Assembly (NCBI GenBank): GCA_963743325.1
Contig: CAVUOZ010000008.1
Location: 454,982 to 518,981, forward strand
Reading direction: 5' to 3'
Source: DATFVA01 sp963743325
Lineage (GTDB): Bacteria > Bacteroidota > Ignavibacteria > Ignavibacteriales > Ignavibacteriaceae
DNA length: 64,000 nt
Shown here: positions 1-9,789 of the stretch, piece after piece
How the letters are laid out: each line of letters begins with the position of its first letter
Position numbering within the stretch: the first letter of the stretch is position 1
Program-made: the position numbers and the translations under genes
Notes under the pieces: generated by a model
Told to the model about the DNA's origin: nothing
What the model saw: only the letters and a program-made list of their open reading frames with translations
Database searches by the model: none

Positions 1-243
1 AGGCCGATAGATTGACATGAACATAAAATAAAATTACAACTGAAGCAATACATTTACCGTTTGTACAGTCATTATTTTCTTTATCAGTTTTATGTTCCGC
101 ATCAAAAAAAATGTCTTGATTTAAGATTTGAATTTTGTAATTTCGCAGTCGCAATACTATCAATCCCCTGACAATATAAATACTTAATTAACTTTAAGTT
201 TTACAGGACTAAAACTGTTTATAATTTAACATGGAGTAGTGTT

Positions 244-801
244 ATGAGTCTATATCTGGTTGCTCTTTATCTTCATATTATAGGTGCTGTTGGAATGTTT
301 GCCGGCCTGAGTATCGAAGGTATGGTATATTCAAATCTGAAAACTGCTGCAACAGTCAAAGAGGTGCTTCCCTGGGGCAGCACAATGATATTAATACGTA
401 AGGTTTTTGCCGTTTCTGTGATTCTGCTTCTTATCCCCGGTATTTACCTGGTTATTGAATCGTGGGGCTGGAATTCCTGGGTAATTACCGGTTTAATTCT
501 CTTAATTTCACTTTCAGGTTACGGCAGTGCCACGGGCAGGAAAATAGGTATGGCAATAGGTTCGCTTAAGGGGAGTGAAGAATCTCTCACTGATGAAATT
601 AAAAAGAAGATAGCCGATCCTTCTATTATGAAGTCATATAAGGTAAAAATCACTATAGCCCTGGGAATTATTTTTATAATGACTATAAAGTCCGACTGGG
701 TCGGAAGCATAGTTACTATTGTTGCTGCTTTTGCCTTAGGACTGCTGCTGGGTCTTCCCTTTAAACAAAAAGAAGAAGCTAAAGAGCTGGAATCCGCTTA
801 A
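244..801 (+). CDS. small integral membrane protein, DUF2269-like
   Basis: This 185-residue protein is almost wholly hydrophobic. Membrane segments are visible at about residues 4-25, 50-68, 77-95, 133-148 and 152-172, with a charged cytoplasm-like stretch around residues 105-130 and a charged C-terminus. The start is supported by a GGAG sequence about 8 bases upstream. The layout resembles DUF2269-type membrane proteins, but no catalytic or transport motif is visible, so the function is unknown. It converges on the DUF488 gene just downstream. Nothing in the 243 bases upstream is a convincing gene. Confidence 0.6.
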   Translation: MSLYLVALYLHIIGAVGMFAGLSIEGMVYSNLKTAATVKEVLPWGSTMILIRKVFAVSVILLLIPGIYLVIESWGWNSWVITGLILLISLSGYGSATGRKIGMAIGSLKGSEESLTDEIKKKIADPSIMKSYKVKITIALGIIFIMTIKSDWVGSIVTIVAAFALGLLLGLPFKQKEEAKELESA

Positions 802-814
802 CAGAATCAGTATA

Positions 815-1330
815 TCAGCCGTCATAGAATAAATCATTTTGTCTTATTCTGGCCTGTCTGGTATAGGGATGTTCTTCACTTTTGTCTTTATCAAAAATGT
901 GAATTACTTCCCATCCCTGAAATTTTAAATAATCCGATATAAGGGATCGGTGGCATCTCCACCAGACAGCCTCCGCGCACATGTATACAGTATTAATCTT
1001 TCCGGCGAGCGCTGTCAGGTGGTTAACCCCGTTAAGGAATTTTTCTGAGCTCATGTAATCTGCAAATCCGCGGAAACCGGGATTTTTCCACACGGTATTC
1101 TTAGAATCAGGCACCGGTTTTCTCCTGCCACCCAGTTCACTGATATGTTCATATGAAATTCCTTTTTCCTTAAGGTATTCCGGAAGCCGTTCTTTGTTAA
1201 AATGCGGGTACCTGGAGGAGCCGGGGTAGCTTCGTACATCAGCAAGAATTTTGATATTAAAGGAATTTAATATTTCAATAAAACTTTCTATTTCTCTTGT
1301 TGAATGTCCAATGGTCCAGATTCTTTTCAT
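815..1330 (-). CDS. DUF488 family protein
   Basis: The family is recognised from three blocks: TIGHST at residues 6-11, DVRSYPGSSRYPHF near residue 31, and MCAEAVWWRCHRSLI near residue 117, which is the Cys/His block typical of DUF488. The 171-residue length is normal. The biochemical role of DUF488 is not established; the conserved Cys and His suggest an enzyme or nucleic-acid-related fold, but this is inference. It is transcribed alone, convergent with the upstream membrane protein gene and divergent from the response regulator at 1437. Confidence 0.85.
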   Translation of the reverse strand: MKRIWTIGHSTREIESFIEILNSFNIKILADVRSYPGSSRYPHFNKERLPEYLKEKGISYEHISELGGRRKPVPDSKNTVWKNPGFRGFADYMSSEKFLNGVNHLTALAGKINTVYMCAEAVWWRCHRSLISDYLKFQGWEVIHIFDKDKSEEHPYTRQARIRQNDLFYDG

Positions 1331-1436
1331 TATAATTAGTTAAATTTTCTATGATTGTTTGTTTTTATATAATATAATTGATTAATGAGATGAAATTTAG
1401 GAATTTATCTGTACCAATTTTTTAAACGAGAGATGT

Positions 1437-2117
1437 ATGTCAAAAATTCTCATTATTGAAGATGAACCAGGTATGAGACTCGGTCTTAATGACAATCTTG
1501 AGTTTGAAGGATATGAAGTTGATCAGGCCCCCGATGGAGAAGCCGGGCTTCAGAAAATACTTGATAATACTTATGATCTTATTCTTCTTGATGTAATGAT
1601 GCCTAAAATGTCGGGTTTTGATGTCTGTAAAACTATGAGAAAAAAAGGTATAACCACACCTGTGATTCTGCTTACGGCAAAAGATCAGGAGATCGATAAA
1701 GTTCTGGGTCTTGAACTTGGTGCGGATGATTATGTAACAAAACCCTTTAGTTTACGTGAATTACTTGCACGCATAAAGGCCGTACTGCGTAGAGGAGAAA
1801 ACCTGAGAGCAGATGATATTAAAGTTCAGATAGGTAAAATTGAGGTAAATTTCCAGAACTATACTGCAATGGAAAAAGAAGATAACGTGCAGATGTCACA
1901 CAAAGAATTTGAAATATTAAATTATTTATGGAAACACAGGAATAGGACTGTCAGTCGTGACGATCTGCTTCAGAAAATATGGGGTTATGAGGAAAGTCCT
2001 ACCACACGTACAGTTGATAATTTTGTACTTAAACTGAGACAAAAGATAGAAAAAGATCCAAATCATCCCCAGGTTATCATCACAGTACACGGAATCGGGT
2101 ATAAACTCATCGATTAG
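1437..2117 (+). CDS. OmpR/PhoB-family response regulator (orphan)
   Basis: The protein has an N-terminal receiver domain (about residues 1-120) and a C-terminal winged-helix DNA-binding domain (about 135-226). The receiver is intact: acidic pair E8-D9, phospho-acceptor D52 in LLDVMMP, T80 in ILLTAKD and K102 in VTKPF. The DNA-binding part ends with the usual VHGIGYKL segment. No histidine kinase lies next to it, so its partner must be encoded elsewhere. Two TPR genes follow on the same strand after gaps of 140 and 178 bases, so co-transcription is possible but unproven. Confidence 0.93.
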   Translation: MSKILIIEDEPGMRLGLNDNLEFEGYEVDQAPDGEAGLQKILDNTYDLILLDVMMPKMSGFDVCKTMRKKGITTPVILLTAKDQEIDKVLGLELGADDYVTKPFSLRELLARIKAVLRRGENLRADDIKVQIGKIEVNFQNYTAMEKEDNVQMSHKEFEILNYLWKHRNRTVSRDDLLQKIWGYEESPTTRTVDNFVLKLRQKIEKDPNHPQVIITVHGIGYKLID

Positions 2118-2257
2118 ATAAACCTGACATCACTTGTTTATCAATTGTGATTTAGATTATAGGATTTTACGACCCATTTACCTTAATTGTGATAGAAAAT
2201 TTCCCGTAGGGGAGTTTTTACCTTTAATATATGTTTGGCTTTGTGAGGGAGCAAAAA

Positions 2258-2647
2258 ATGCGAATTCGAAAATCTGATGAGATGGAAATAGAAAAGTCTA
2301 CACGTGAAATTGAGAATAATCCGCTTGATTCCCTCGCTTATTACAAAAGAGGGACATTGAGAGCCGAACTCGGCGATTTAGCCGGTGCGAGCCAGGATTT
2401 TAAGAAATCCATTGAACTGGAAATGCAGGAAGCACGGGAATATTTCTCTTTAGGTCTTTCCAAGTATAAAAAGGGAAACCTGAGGGAAGCATCCGCACTT
2501 TTTGACAAAGCTATCGCTCTGGACTGGCGTTTCGCAGAAGCTTATTACCAGCGGGGAAAAATTAAAATTGATCTCGGTAATTATTCTTCAGCGATGGAAG
2601 ATTTCAGTACGGCAATTAAATTAAATAAGGACCTGAAGTTTTCCTGA
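2258..2647 (+). CDS. TPR-repeat protein
   Basis: Tetratricopeptide repeats fill the protein: pairs of helices such as DSLAYYKRGTLRAELGD and AEAYYQRGKIKIDLGNYSSA, each followed by an ADFSTAIKL-like second helix. There is no signal peptide, so it probably acts in the cytoplasm as a protein-protein interaction module. An in-frame ATG lies upstream at 2231, but GAGGGAG at 2245-2251 sits 6 bases before the ATG at 2258, so I chose the shorter form of 129 residues. It is closely related to the next gene at 2826; the two look like a tandem duplication. Confidence 0.75.
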   Translation: MRIRKSDEMEIEKSTREIENNPLDSLAYYKRGTLRAELGDLAGASQDFKKSIELEMQEAREYFSLGLSKYKKGNLREASALFDKAIALDWRFAEAYYQRGKIKIDLGNYSSAMEDFSTAIKLNKDLKFS

Positions 2648-2825
2648 TCTTTTCCTGCTTTTGTTTCCATGACAATTTTTTACAATTAATTACTATCCAC
2701 TGACATTTCATTTCAAATAATAGTATAATTTTTATCTGGAATTATATCTACCGGATTAATTCTCGCCTTAAAATACTCTTAAAGCCCTCCGGTTCATTGA
2801 TTATTAATAAATATATGAGGTAAAG

Positions 2826-3383
2826 ATGGAAAACCAGAAAAGTATGAGGGATTTCAGAATATACAAAGAGGGGAATCCCGGAATAGTCTCAATTTTCAAC
2901 CTTGAGGGTACAGCGAAAGCCGATCAGGGAGAACTGGGAGAAGCAGTAATAAATTATTCCAAAGCGATTCAAAACAATCCGAAAGATGCACTTGCTTATT
3001 ATAACCGCGCTACGATAAAAGCAGATATGGGCGATTTTACAGGTGCCTCTGAAGATTTTCAGAAATCCGTTGAACTGGACAGGGAGGCTGCAGATGAATT
3101 TCTGAAGGAAGGGATAATCCAGTATAAAAAATTTAATTATCAAAACGCTTTGGAATTATTTTCACGTGCAATTGACTTAAATTCTTCCCGTTGTGAATCG
3201 TTTTATTATAGGGGCAGGGTCAGATCAGATCTGGGTGAATATGGTGAAGCAATCACAGATCTTGATGAAGCAATAAGACTGGATCCGGCGTATAAGCCTG
3301 CCTACCTGAACAGGGGAATGATCAAAGCAAATCTGGGTGACTACCTTGGCGCCCGGCAGGATATAAGTATTACCGATGAATAA
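2826..3383 (+). CDS. TPR-repeat protein, paralogue of the upstream gene
   Basis: The 185-residue protein carries at least four TPR units, for example DALAYYNRATIKADMGDF, CESFYYRGRVRSDLGEYGEA and YKPAYLNRGMIKANLGDYLGA. It shares wording with the protein at 2258 (ADMGDFTGASEDFQKSVELD against AELGDLAGASQDFKKSIELE), which supports duplication. There is no signal peptide or enzyme domain. A GAGG lies just ahead of the ATG. Partner and pathway are unknown; the nearby orphan response regulator is the only contextual hint. Confidence 0.8.
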   Translation: MENQKSMRDFRIYKEGNPGIVSIFNLEGTAKADQGELGEAVINYSKAIQNNPKDALAYYNRATIKADMGDFTGASEDFQKSVELDREAADEFLKEGIIQYKKFNYQNALELFSRAIDLNSSRCESFYYRGRVRSDLGEYGEAITDLDEAIRLDPAYKPAYLNRGMIKANLGDYLGARQDISITDE

Positions 3384-3557
3384 CTCTGATTTTATGAAAT
3401 AATGTAATAGTATTCTTTATTTTTAATTTTAAGTTCAGGGTCATGACAATTAATTACAATGCTTTACCTTGAGATGACACCTGAGACATATCGATCCTTT
3501 AGCTTAACAGTGGAGATTAGATAAGATAATTCTTCACTAAAACTTAAAGGAGAAAAA

Positions 3558-3950
3558 ATGAAAACTGTTACCGCCCTTGTAGTTCTTTTAGTCATATCAT
3601 TGAATGCTAACATCGGTCTTCAGGCCCAGAGCAATAAGTATAAAAATATTACTCAATACTCTATTGAGACTCTTAAGCAGGGAATAAAATCCGATAACCC
3701 TGGTTTAAGTAAAAGTTCAATATATATGGCCGGTCTGTATAAAATAGATGAAGCGGTTGATGCACTTACTGAACAATTAGCAAAAGAAAAGAATCCGGGT
3801 ACGAAGATTTTAATAGCTTTATCCTTATATAATATAGGGAACCCGGATGGTATGGAAGCAGTTAAAGAACTTGCAAAAAGAGACAATGATAAAGAAGTTA
3901 AAAGAATGGGCACTGTACTTTACAGACAGTTTGTTAATGCGGAAGAATAA
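3558..3950 (+). CDS. secreted HEAT-like repeat protein
   Basis: A signal peptide is clear (residues 1-24: KTVTALVVLLVISLNANIG, then LQAQS). The mature 105 residues hold two or three short helical repeats of the HEAT type, such as IYMAGLYKIDEAVDALTEQL and ALSLYNIGNPDGMEAVKELA. The start is fixed by AAAGGAG 5 bases upstream of the ATG. The protein is probably periplasmic and a binding scaffold; no enzyme motif is present. The following lipoprotein gene begins 36 bases downstream on the same strand and may be co-transcribed. Confidence 0.65.
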   Translation: MKTVTALVVLLVISLNANIGLQAQSNKYKNITQYSIETLKQGIKSDNPGLSKSSIYMAGLYKIDEAVDALTEQLAKEKNPGTKILIALSLYNIGNPDGMEAVKELAKRDNDKEVKRMGTVLYRQFVNAEE

Positions 3951-3986
3951 TTAACTTCTTCTATAGCGATTGAAACTTTAATTAAT

Positions 3987-5066
3987 ATGTGCATCAGAAT
4001 AATTAAATCAGTTGTTGTTGTATCGGTAATTGCAGTGTTGTTAGTATTAACAGGCTGTAATATAGAAGGCACGCAAAATCCGGACAGCTCTGGTCCCAAG
4101 GAATGGAAGCAGCTGGTGGATCTTAGCGGTGAGTGGAAATTTTCGGTAGGAGATAATCCGAATTGGGCAGATGCTGTTTTTAATGACAATAACTGGGAAA
4201 GAATTGCAGTTCCTTCTTCATGGGAAAATCAGGGATTTCATGGTTATGATGGTTATGCCTGGTACAGGAATACATTTGATGTTCCCGGGAAATACAGGAA
4301 TAGTATAATTTATTTATTCCTTGGATTTATTGATGATGTTGACCAGGTTTTTATTAATGGTAAACAGGTTGGTTATTCAGGCTCCTTTCCTCCGCAGTAC
4401 AGAACGGCTTATGATATCAGCAGGAGATATCCTGTACCTTCTGAAGTGCTGAACTTTGACAAAAAGAATACGATTGCAATACGGGTTTATGATTATGAAC
4501 TTGAAGGCGGAATTCTCAGAGGGGATATCGGTATTTATACTCCGGAATTTTCAATGCAGAATGGAATTAATCTTACCGGTTTATGGAAATTCAGTACAGG
4601 CGATAATCCCGCCTGGAAAGAAAATAAATTTAATGATAATGAATGGGCAGAACTGATTGTTCCAGGTCACTGGGAAACCCAGGGTTTTCCTGATTACGAC
4701 GGATTTGCATGGTACCGCAAATCAGTATTTATTCCTGAAAAATATAAGAATGAAAAGCTTATCCTTGTAATGGGTAAGATTGATGATCTCGACGAAGTAT
4801 ATATCAATGGAAAACTTGTAGGTGCAACCGGAAATATGAAAGCGAAAGACCTTGCCGACAACTACCTGAAACTCAGAGGCTACTACCTTTCTGCTGATGA
4901 ACTGAAATATGGAAAACAAAATCTCATTGCTGTCCGTGTTTATGATGGTTTCGTAGACGGCGGCATTTATGAAGGTCCCGTTACTATTGTTCCGCAGGAA
5001 GAATATACAGCATACTGGAACAGATTGCGGAATGGTGAAAACATTATCAATAAAATTTTTAACTGA
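3987..5066 (+). CDS. lipoprotein with two tandem GH2-type sugar-binding-like domains
   Basis: The N-terminus is a lipoprotein signal (hydrophobic VVVVSVIAVLLVL followed by the lipobox LTGC). The rest is an internal duplication. Residues of about 45-195 and 198-350 each begin LSGEWKF or LTGLWKF, continue SVGDNPNW or STGDNPAW, then VPSSWENQGF or VPGHWETQGF, AWYRNTF or AWYRKSV, and end with an IAVRVYD strand. This order matches the jelly-roll sugar-binding domain at the N-terminus of family 2 glycosidases, but there is no catalytic barrel. It is probably a surface carbohydrate-binding lipoprotein. Whether it binds sugar is inference. Confidence 0.7.
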   Translation: MCIRIIKSVVVVSVIAVLLVLTGCNIEGTQNPDSSGPKEWKQLVDLSGEWKFSVGDNPNWADAVFNDNNWERIAVPSSWENQGFHGYDGYAWYRNTFDVPGKYRNSIIYLFLGFIDDVDQVFINGKQVGYSGSFPPQYRTAYDISRRYPVPSEVLNFDKKNTIAIRVYDYELEGGILRGDIGIYTPEFSMQNGINLTGLWKFSTGDNPAWKENKFNDNEWAELIVPGHWETQGFPDYDGFAWYRKSVFIPEKYKNEKLILVMGKIDDLDEVYINGKLVGATGNMKAKDLADNYLKLRGYYLSADELKYGKQNLIAVRVYDGFVDGGIYEGPVTIVPQEEYTAYWNRLRNGENIINKIFN

Positions 5067-5235
5067 TACCAGGTTAATATTCTTTTCTCTGCATATCTGT
5101 AAAACAAAAACAATCTTTACTCTTTTATATATACTTTGTATTTTCCCCGGGAATAAACTGTAAAGGTGTCCTATTCCTTACTTTTGAAAATCATTCTAAA
5201 CTTCTATTTATAACTTTAATCTGAAAGGGTCATCA

Positions 5236-8200
5236 TTGAAACACATTTGCTTACTGACTCTGATCTGCATATCTGTTCTTATGATATCAGGTTCGGACTA
5301 TTTATTTGGTCAGAAACAGCAGCATAACCGCGGGATTGAAATCTCTCCGGATGAATCTGAACAATTTATCACCCATAATAATATGAGGGTGAACTTTAAA
5401 ACCGGTGTTCCGGCTGCAGTTTATCTGCTTAACTACACGGTGAATCCTGATTCTCCTGAAAAAATGGCAAGACAGTTTTTACAGGAAAATCATTCTATGC
5501 TTCATCTAAAAACTGATTTAAGCGATTTAAGATATGCAGGAACGAGGGAAACCCCGGGCGGTTATCATGTTCACTTCGCACAATACATAGGGGATTTTCC
5601 GGTAGATAAATCGACAATCAATGTTACAATTAACAGAAATAATAAAGTTGTATTTCTGATGAACGGGTATAAGGTTCAGTACGGATCTAAAAACATAATG
5701 GATTTGGAAAACCTTAGAGTTTCTTCAGATGACGCGCTAATAACAGCTAAAAATTACCTTGGCGTTACTCAGATTAATTATCAGAAAAAGGAGACGGTTG
5801 TTTATTATAACAAAGGACAATTCGTACCGGTACAGAAAATCAACATTGTTCCTTCTGAAGGATTGACCGGCGACTGGGAAGTACTGGTCGATGCTCATTC
5901 AGGTGAAATCATTAAAGCTGTCGATAACGCCTGCTATTATTACGGAGGGAAAGACGGAATAAATAATGTTGACGGCGACGGATGGGTTTTTGATCCTGAT
6001 CCTATTACCCACGCAACAACTACTTACGGCTCAACCGGCTTTGTCGATAATAACGATGCTGATTCAGATTCTTTGACCGCTAACCTTGAGGACCGGGTTT
6101 TACACGATATCACTTTTGACGGCAGCGTGTATTCTTTAGTCGGACCGTATGCAGAGATAAAAGATTTTGAAGCGCCTTTTACAGGATTACACACCAATAC
6201 TTCAAGTGATTTTCATTTCACAAGAAGCAGCGATAACTTCGAACCGGTAAATACCTACTTCCATATCGATCAGTCGATGAGATATATCAATGAAAACCTC
6301 GGATTTACTCTGATGCCTTTCCAGTACAGCGGCGGCGTCAGGTTTGATCCGCATGGCTTAAGCGGTGATGATAATTCTCATTATATTCCTTCAACCGGCA
6401 GCATAGCTTACGGTGACGGCGGGGTTGATGATGCTGAGGACTTCGGTGTGATCACTCACGAATTAGGACACGGACTTGCACGACTGGCTGACATCCGGGA
6501 ATCTTTCCCAGGTTGAGGGATTGAGTGAAGGCTGCGGCGATTACTGGGCATCTTCTTATTTAAGAAGCACAGGGTACTGGACACCTTCCGACCCTGCTTA
6601 CAACTGGGTATTTGTCTGGGATGGTCACAATCCTTTCTGGCCTGGAAGAATTACAAATTATACTGCTCATTATCCTGAAGGATTAACAGGAACTATCCAC
6701 ACAGACGGACAGATGTGGGCTTCATCTTTAATGTCTATCTATGATCTAATCGGCCGCCAGGCAACAGATAGTGATTTTCTTGAAGGACTTTCAATGACTA
6801 ATTCAGGTACGAATCAGCAGGATGCTGCTTATGCATTTATGTCTGCCGACCAGTTACTTTATGGCGGCGTGAATCTTCCTTCTATTACACAGGTTTTCCA
6901 GGACAGAGGTTATATCGAATCTGCTGTTACAGCCGATTTCACTGCTGATGTTACCGGAGGACAGGCTCCTTTAACTGTACAGTTTACAGACCTTTCTGTC
7001 GCAATTTCCGGAAATATAGTTTCCTGGGAATGGGATTTTAATAATGACGGTACTGTTGATTCCTACGAGCAGAACCCAAACTGGACTTATACTGATAACG
7101 GAAGCTATACAGTAAAGCTTACTGTATCAGACGGAACAGAAACTGATTCTGAAATAAAACAGGATTATATTTCTGTTAACAGCGGAGTATTTGTCTGGGA
7201 AGGCGAGGCTAATGGTGCTAATTACAGCGGTGCATTTATCAGGGATTATTATCAGTCGCTTGGTTATGATGTTGTATATTCTTCATCTCCTGCTCTGCCA
7301 TCCTCTTTGCAGGGTTATGATGCTGCCTTTCTGTCGTTCGGAAATTTTGGAGGAGGTAATAATACACCCCTCGATGATCCGGGTGCTGCAGTAATTGCAG
7401 ATTATTTACAAAACGGGGGAGCTGTTTATCTTGAAGGCGGAGATGCACTGGGTTATGATCAGAGCAGTAATATAACACTATTAAACCTGTTTGGTCTGGC
7501 TTCAGCATCTGATGGTTCGTCAGGCGGAACGCCGGTGACTGATCTGCAGGGACAAACCGGGGCTTTAACTGAAGGGATGAATTTTACAGGTTCATCGCAG
7601 CCCGATAATACCTGGATTGATCTATATACTCCAAATGCCGGCGGGGCCCTTGCATTCATTCAAACTGGTGTGGGTAATGTTGGAGTTCAGAATTCAGGCA
7701 GCTCGGGACAAAGGACATTCTGTTTCTCATACGCGTTAGGTTATCTTACAGATGGTTCCTCTCCGACCACTAAAGCCGATCTGCTTAACCAGATAGCTGG
7801 TTTCTTTAATTTGCCGATTCCCGTAGAATTGATTTCTCTCACTGCAAATGTTGTTAATGATGAAGTACAGCTGAACTGGCAGACTGCAACAGAAACAAAC
7901 AACCGGGGATTTGAAATAGAAAGAAGTTCTGACAATAAGGCTTTTTCTAAAATAGGTTTTGTTCCCGGAAGAGGTACAACAACAGAAAAATCGGCATATA
8001 CTTACTATGATAAGAATGCCGCCGAAGGGAAAATCTATTATAGATTAAAACAGATTGATTTCGATGGAACTTCAGCATATTCCGGAACAGTCGAAATCAG
8101 TTTTTCTGTTCCCGTTGAATTCAGTCTTTCTCAGAATTATCCAAATCCGTTCAATCCGTCCACAAAAATTAAATTCGGTCTTGCAGCTGATTCAAAAGTG

Positions 8201-8392
8201 TCCGTTAAGGTGTTCAACCTGCTTGGTCAGCAAGTAGCCGAACTATTAAATGGTGAATATGCAGCCGGAAGACATGAAATCAATTTTAATGCAGGTATGT
8301 TATCAAGCGGAATTTATTTTTATGTAATAAATGCAGAAGGAAAAGACGGCAGCAGCTTCACTTCAACTAAAAAGATGACTTTAATGAAATAG
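5236..8392 (+). CDS. secreted M36/M4-like metalloprotease with T9SS sorting domain, frameshifted at the zinc motif
   Basis: The coding sequence is split by one extra base at about 6478. The first part (TTG start at 5236 with GAAAGGG upstream) carries a signal peptide, a fungalysin/thermolysin-type propeptide (about residues 50-230) and ends in the zinc motif HELGHGL. The second frame continues directly with HDWLTSG and EGCGDYWA, whose Glu is the likely third zinc ligand. A PKD domain (WEWDFNNDG, near 6940-7180), a ThuA-like or hydrolase-like region (7190-7800) and a T9SS sorting domain (LSQNYPNPFNPSTKIKF near 8120) follow. The enzyme would be an extracellular zinc protease. The frameshift is either a sequencing error or a true null mutation; apart from it, the reading frames join perfectly. 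A rho-independent terminator follows. Confidence 0.85.
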
Positions 8393-8413
8393 TATCAAAT
8401 GATACCGGAAATG

Positions 8414-8440
8414 GGCGCCTGGTTACGGCGCCTTTTTTTT
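8414..8440 (+). terminator. rho-independent terminator after the protease gene
   Basis: A GGCGCC / GGCGCC stem (8414-8419 and 8427-8432) encloses a 7-base loop and is followed by eight T residues. It lies 21 bases past the stop codon at 8392. Confidence 0.85.
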
Positions 8441-8474
8441 AGGAATCTCTCCGATTACCGAACAACTACCCCCT

Positions 8475-8518
8475 ATCAAACAGCCATCTAACGGCCTACA
8501 AACGGCCATCTAACGGCC
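8475..8518. repeat. four-copy 11-bp tandem repeat, locus A
   Basis: Four abutting 11-base units: ATCAAACAGCC, ATCTAACGGCC, TACAAACGGCC and ATCTAACGGCC. The invariant part is AA(C)GGCC at the end of each unit. An equivalent four-unit array is found at 40108-40151. The period is one DNA helical turn, so all copies would present the same face. The array lies between the terminator of the protease gene and the regulator gene at 8812. It does not resemble a CRISPR (units too short, no spacers). Confidence 0.8.
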
Positions 8519-8745
8519 ATCAGACTGTATCTGATTATAGACTAATTCCGTATTCCCCCTTCACAGAGCTTATCCTTTATCGCCCGGTGTTAACCGGAAA
8601 CTGAAGGATCGTCCGATTAAAACCGTATAAATTCGGCAATTTTTGACGTTTTTATTCTTAATATCCTTGTTTCAGCTAGTATTAAACCCGATCAGTACAA
8701 ATCTTAATATTTATCTTGACTCAATGGCGGCTTTTTATTAAGTTG

Positions 8746-8764
8746 TAACCCCGTTAGAGGGTTA
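8746..8764. promoter_or_regulatory. inverted repeat upstream of the TrmB-like gene, possible operator
   Basis: TAACCC (8746-8751) and GGGTTA (8759-8764) form a perfect inverted repeat with a 7-base spacer, 47 bases before the start of the regulator gene at 8812. An AT-only palindrome, TATAATTATA, follows at 8770-8779. This could be an autoregulatory operator; that is inference from position only. The rest of the 8519-8745 interval shows nothing further that I can support. Confidence 0.3.
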
Positions 8765-8811
8765 ATTAGATATAATTATACCCCTTACTGGTAAAAGTAA
8801 TAAAACTCTTT

Positions 8812-9675
8812 ATGGATAATTCAAAATATCTACCTGAATTTATGGAAGTTGGCCTCACAGAAAGGGAAGCCAAAATCTATATGACACTTTTGAGCGGACG
8901 GATGTTCACAGCCGCAGATTTACAGAACGCAGTTGATATTCCCAGAACCAAAATTTATGAGGTTCTGAATAAGATGGTTAGCCGGAATATCGTCACTGAG
9001 AAAAAACTCGGTAAGAACAAAATGTATGAAGCCATTGAACCCAGGCTGGCAATGGAAAGGATATATGAAACCTACAAGAATGATCTGAAGCAAAAAAGGG
9101 AACTCATAGATCAATTATCTGAAGTTTTTACTCCTATTTTCGAAAACAGTAAAGCAATTATCAATCCATTGGATTTTATTGACGTGATGGAAGAAAAGAC
9201 CCAGATTCATAAAAGATATATTAAGAGCGTTAGTAATACTAAAATTGAAATGCTAACTTTTAATAAAGGACCTTATGCCAGTGATAATAGTGAAAGATTG
9301 AAAGAGCAGGAAGATGAAGAAGCTAAATTTCTGAAAAGAGGAGGTACTTCCAAAGGTATTTATCAGTTTAAAGAGTTTGATGAAATCGGCTGGTTATATG
9401 AGTCAGTAAAAAAATCTGTCCGGGACGGTGAAAAAGCGAGAGTTGTAGATAGTCTTCCCATCAAAATGTTAATTTTTGATGATGAGAAAGTCATGTTTCC
9501 ACTTGAACAGCCGATCAAAACATCGAATGATTTAACAATGATCTATATCGAGCACAAACAGCTCGCCTCTGCCTGCAGAATATTATTTGATCATATGTGG
9601 AATAGCGGGATCGATTTTGAAGAAATTGAAAAAACTTATGCGGTGGAAAAGAATCTTGATGTTAAGATGAATTGA
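8812..9675 (+). CDS. TrmB-family transcriptional regulator
   Basis: The N-terminal 80 residues are a winged helix of the TrmB type: LTEREAKIYMTLLSGRMFTAADLQNAVDI, then PRTKIYEVLNKMVSRNIV, then a basic wing (EKKLGKNKMYEAI). A helical linker follows (about residues 80-115), then a C-terminal effector domain of about 165 residues ending in MWNSGIDFEEIE. TrmB proteins are best known in archaea, where they sense sugars; the ligand here cannot be read. The gene is monocistronic by spacing, with a 106-base gap to the next gene, and may control the secreted-protein cluster downstream, which is speculation. Confidence 0.82.
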   Translation: MDNSKYLPEFMEVGLTEREAKIYMTLLSGRMFTAADLQNAVDIPRTKIYEVLNKMVSRNIVTEKKLGKNKMYEAIEPRLAMERIYETYKNDLKQKRELIDQLSEVFTPIFENSKAIINPLDFIDVMEEKTQIHKRYIKSVSNTKIEMLTFNKGPYASDNSERLKEQEDEEAKFLKRGGTSKGIYQFKEFDEIGWLYESVKKSVRDGEKARVVDSLPIKMLIFDDEKVMFPLEQPIKTSNDLTMIYIEHKQLASACRILFDHMWNSGIDFEEIEKTYAVEKNLDVKMN

Positions 9676-9762
9676 AATAGGTTCAATTTTAACCTTGAAC
9701 ATGATTTGTATTTCAGATTGCTGAAAGAATGTTTAACTTATTAGTTAAGAGGAGATATTAAA

Positions 9763-9789
9763 ATGCAGGAATTACGGCGACATGAATAA
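9763..9789 (+). CDS. 8-codon leader ORF overlapping the next lipoprotein start
   Basis: An AGAGGAGA sequence (9748-9755) is placed for the ATG at 9763, which opens an ORF of only eight codons (MQELRRHE) ending in TAA at 9787-9789. The lipoprotein ATG at 9782 lies inside this ORF in another frame. The lipoprotein itself has no Shine-Dalgarno sequence of its own, so its translation may depend on termination and restart at this leader. Alternatively an indel has shifted the true start. The peptide has no recognisable function. Confidence 0.35.
   Translation: MQELRRHE

Noticed and set aside
1..200. Open frame on the minus strand running off the left edge (ending region DAEHKTDKENND)
   Set aside because: It has no convincing start, no ribosome site and no family resemblance, and lies in AT-rich sequence where open frames occur by chance.
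6460..6500. Programmed +1 frameshift in the protease gene
   Set aside because: CTT-G has a loose resemblance to the prfB shift site, but there is no stop codon in the zero frame at the site and no upstream stimulatory sequence, so error or mutation is preferred.
8475..8518. Possible CRISPR array
   Set aside because: Units are only 11 bases, directly adjacent and without spacers; no cas genes are present.
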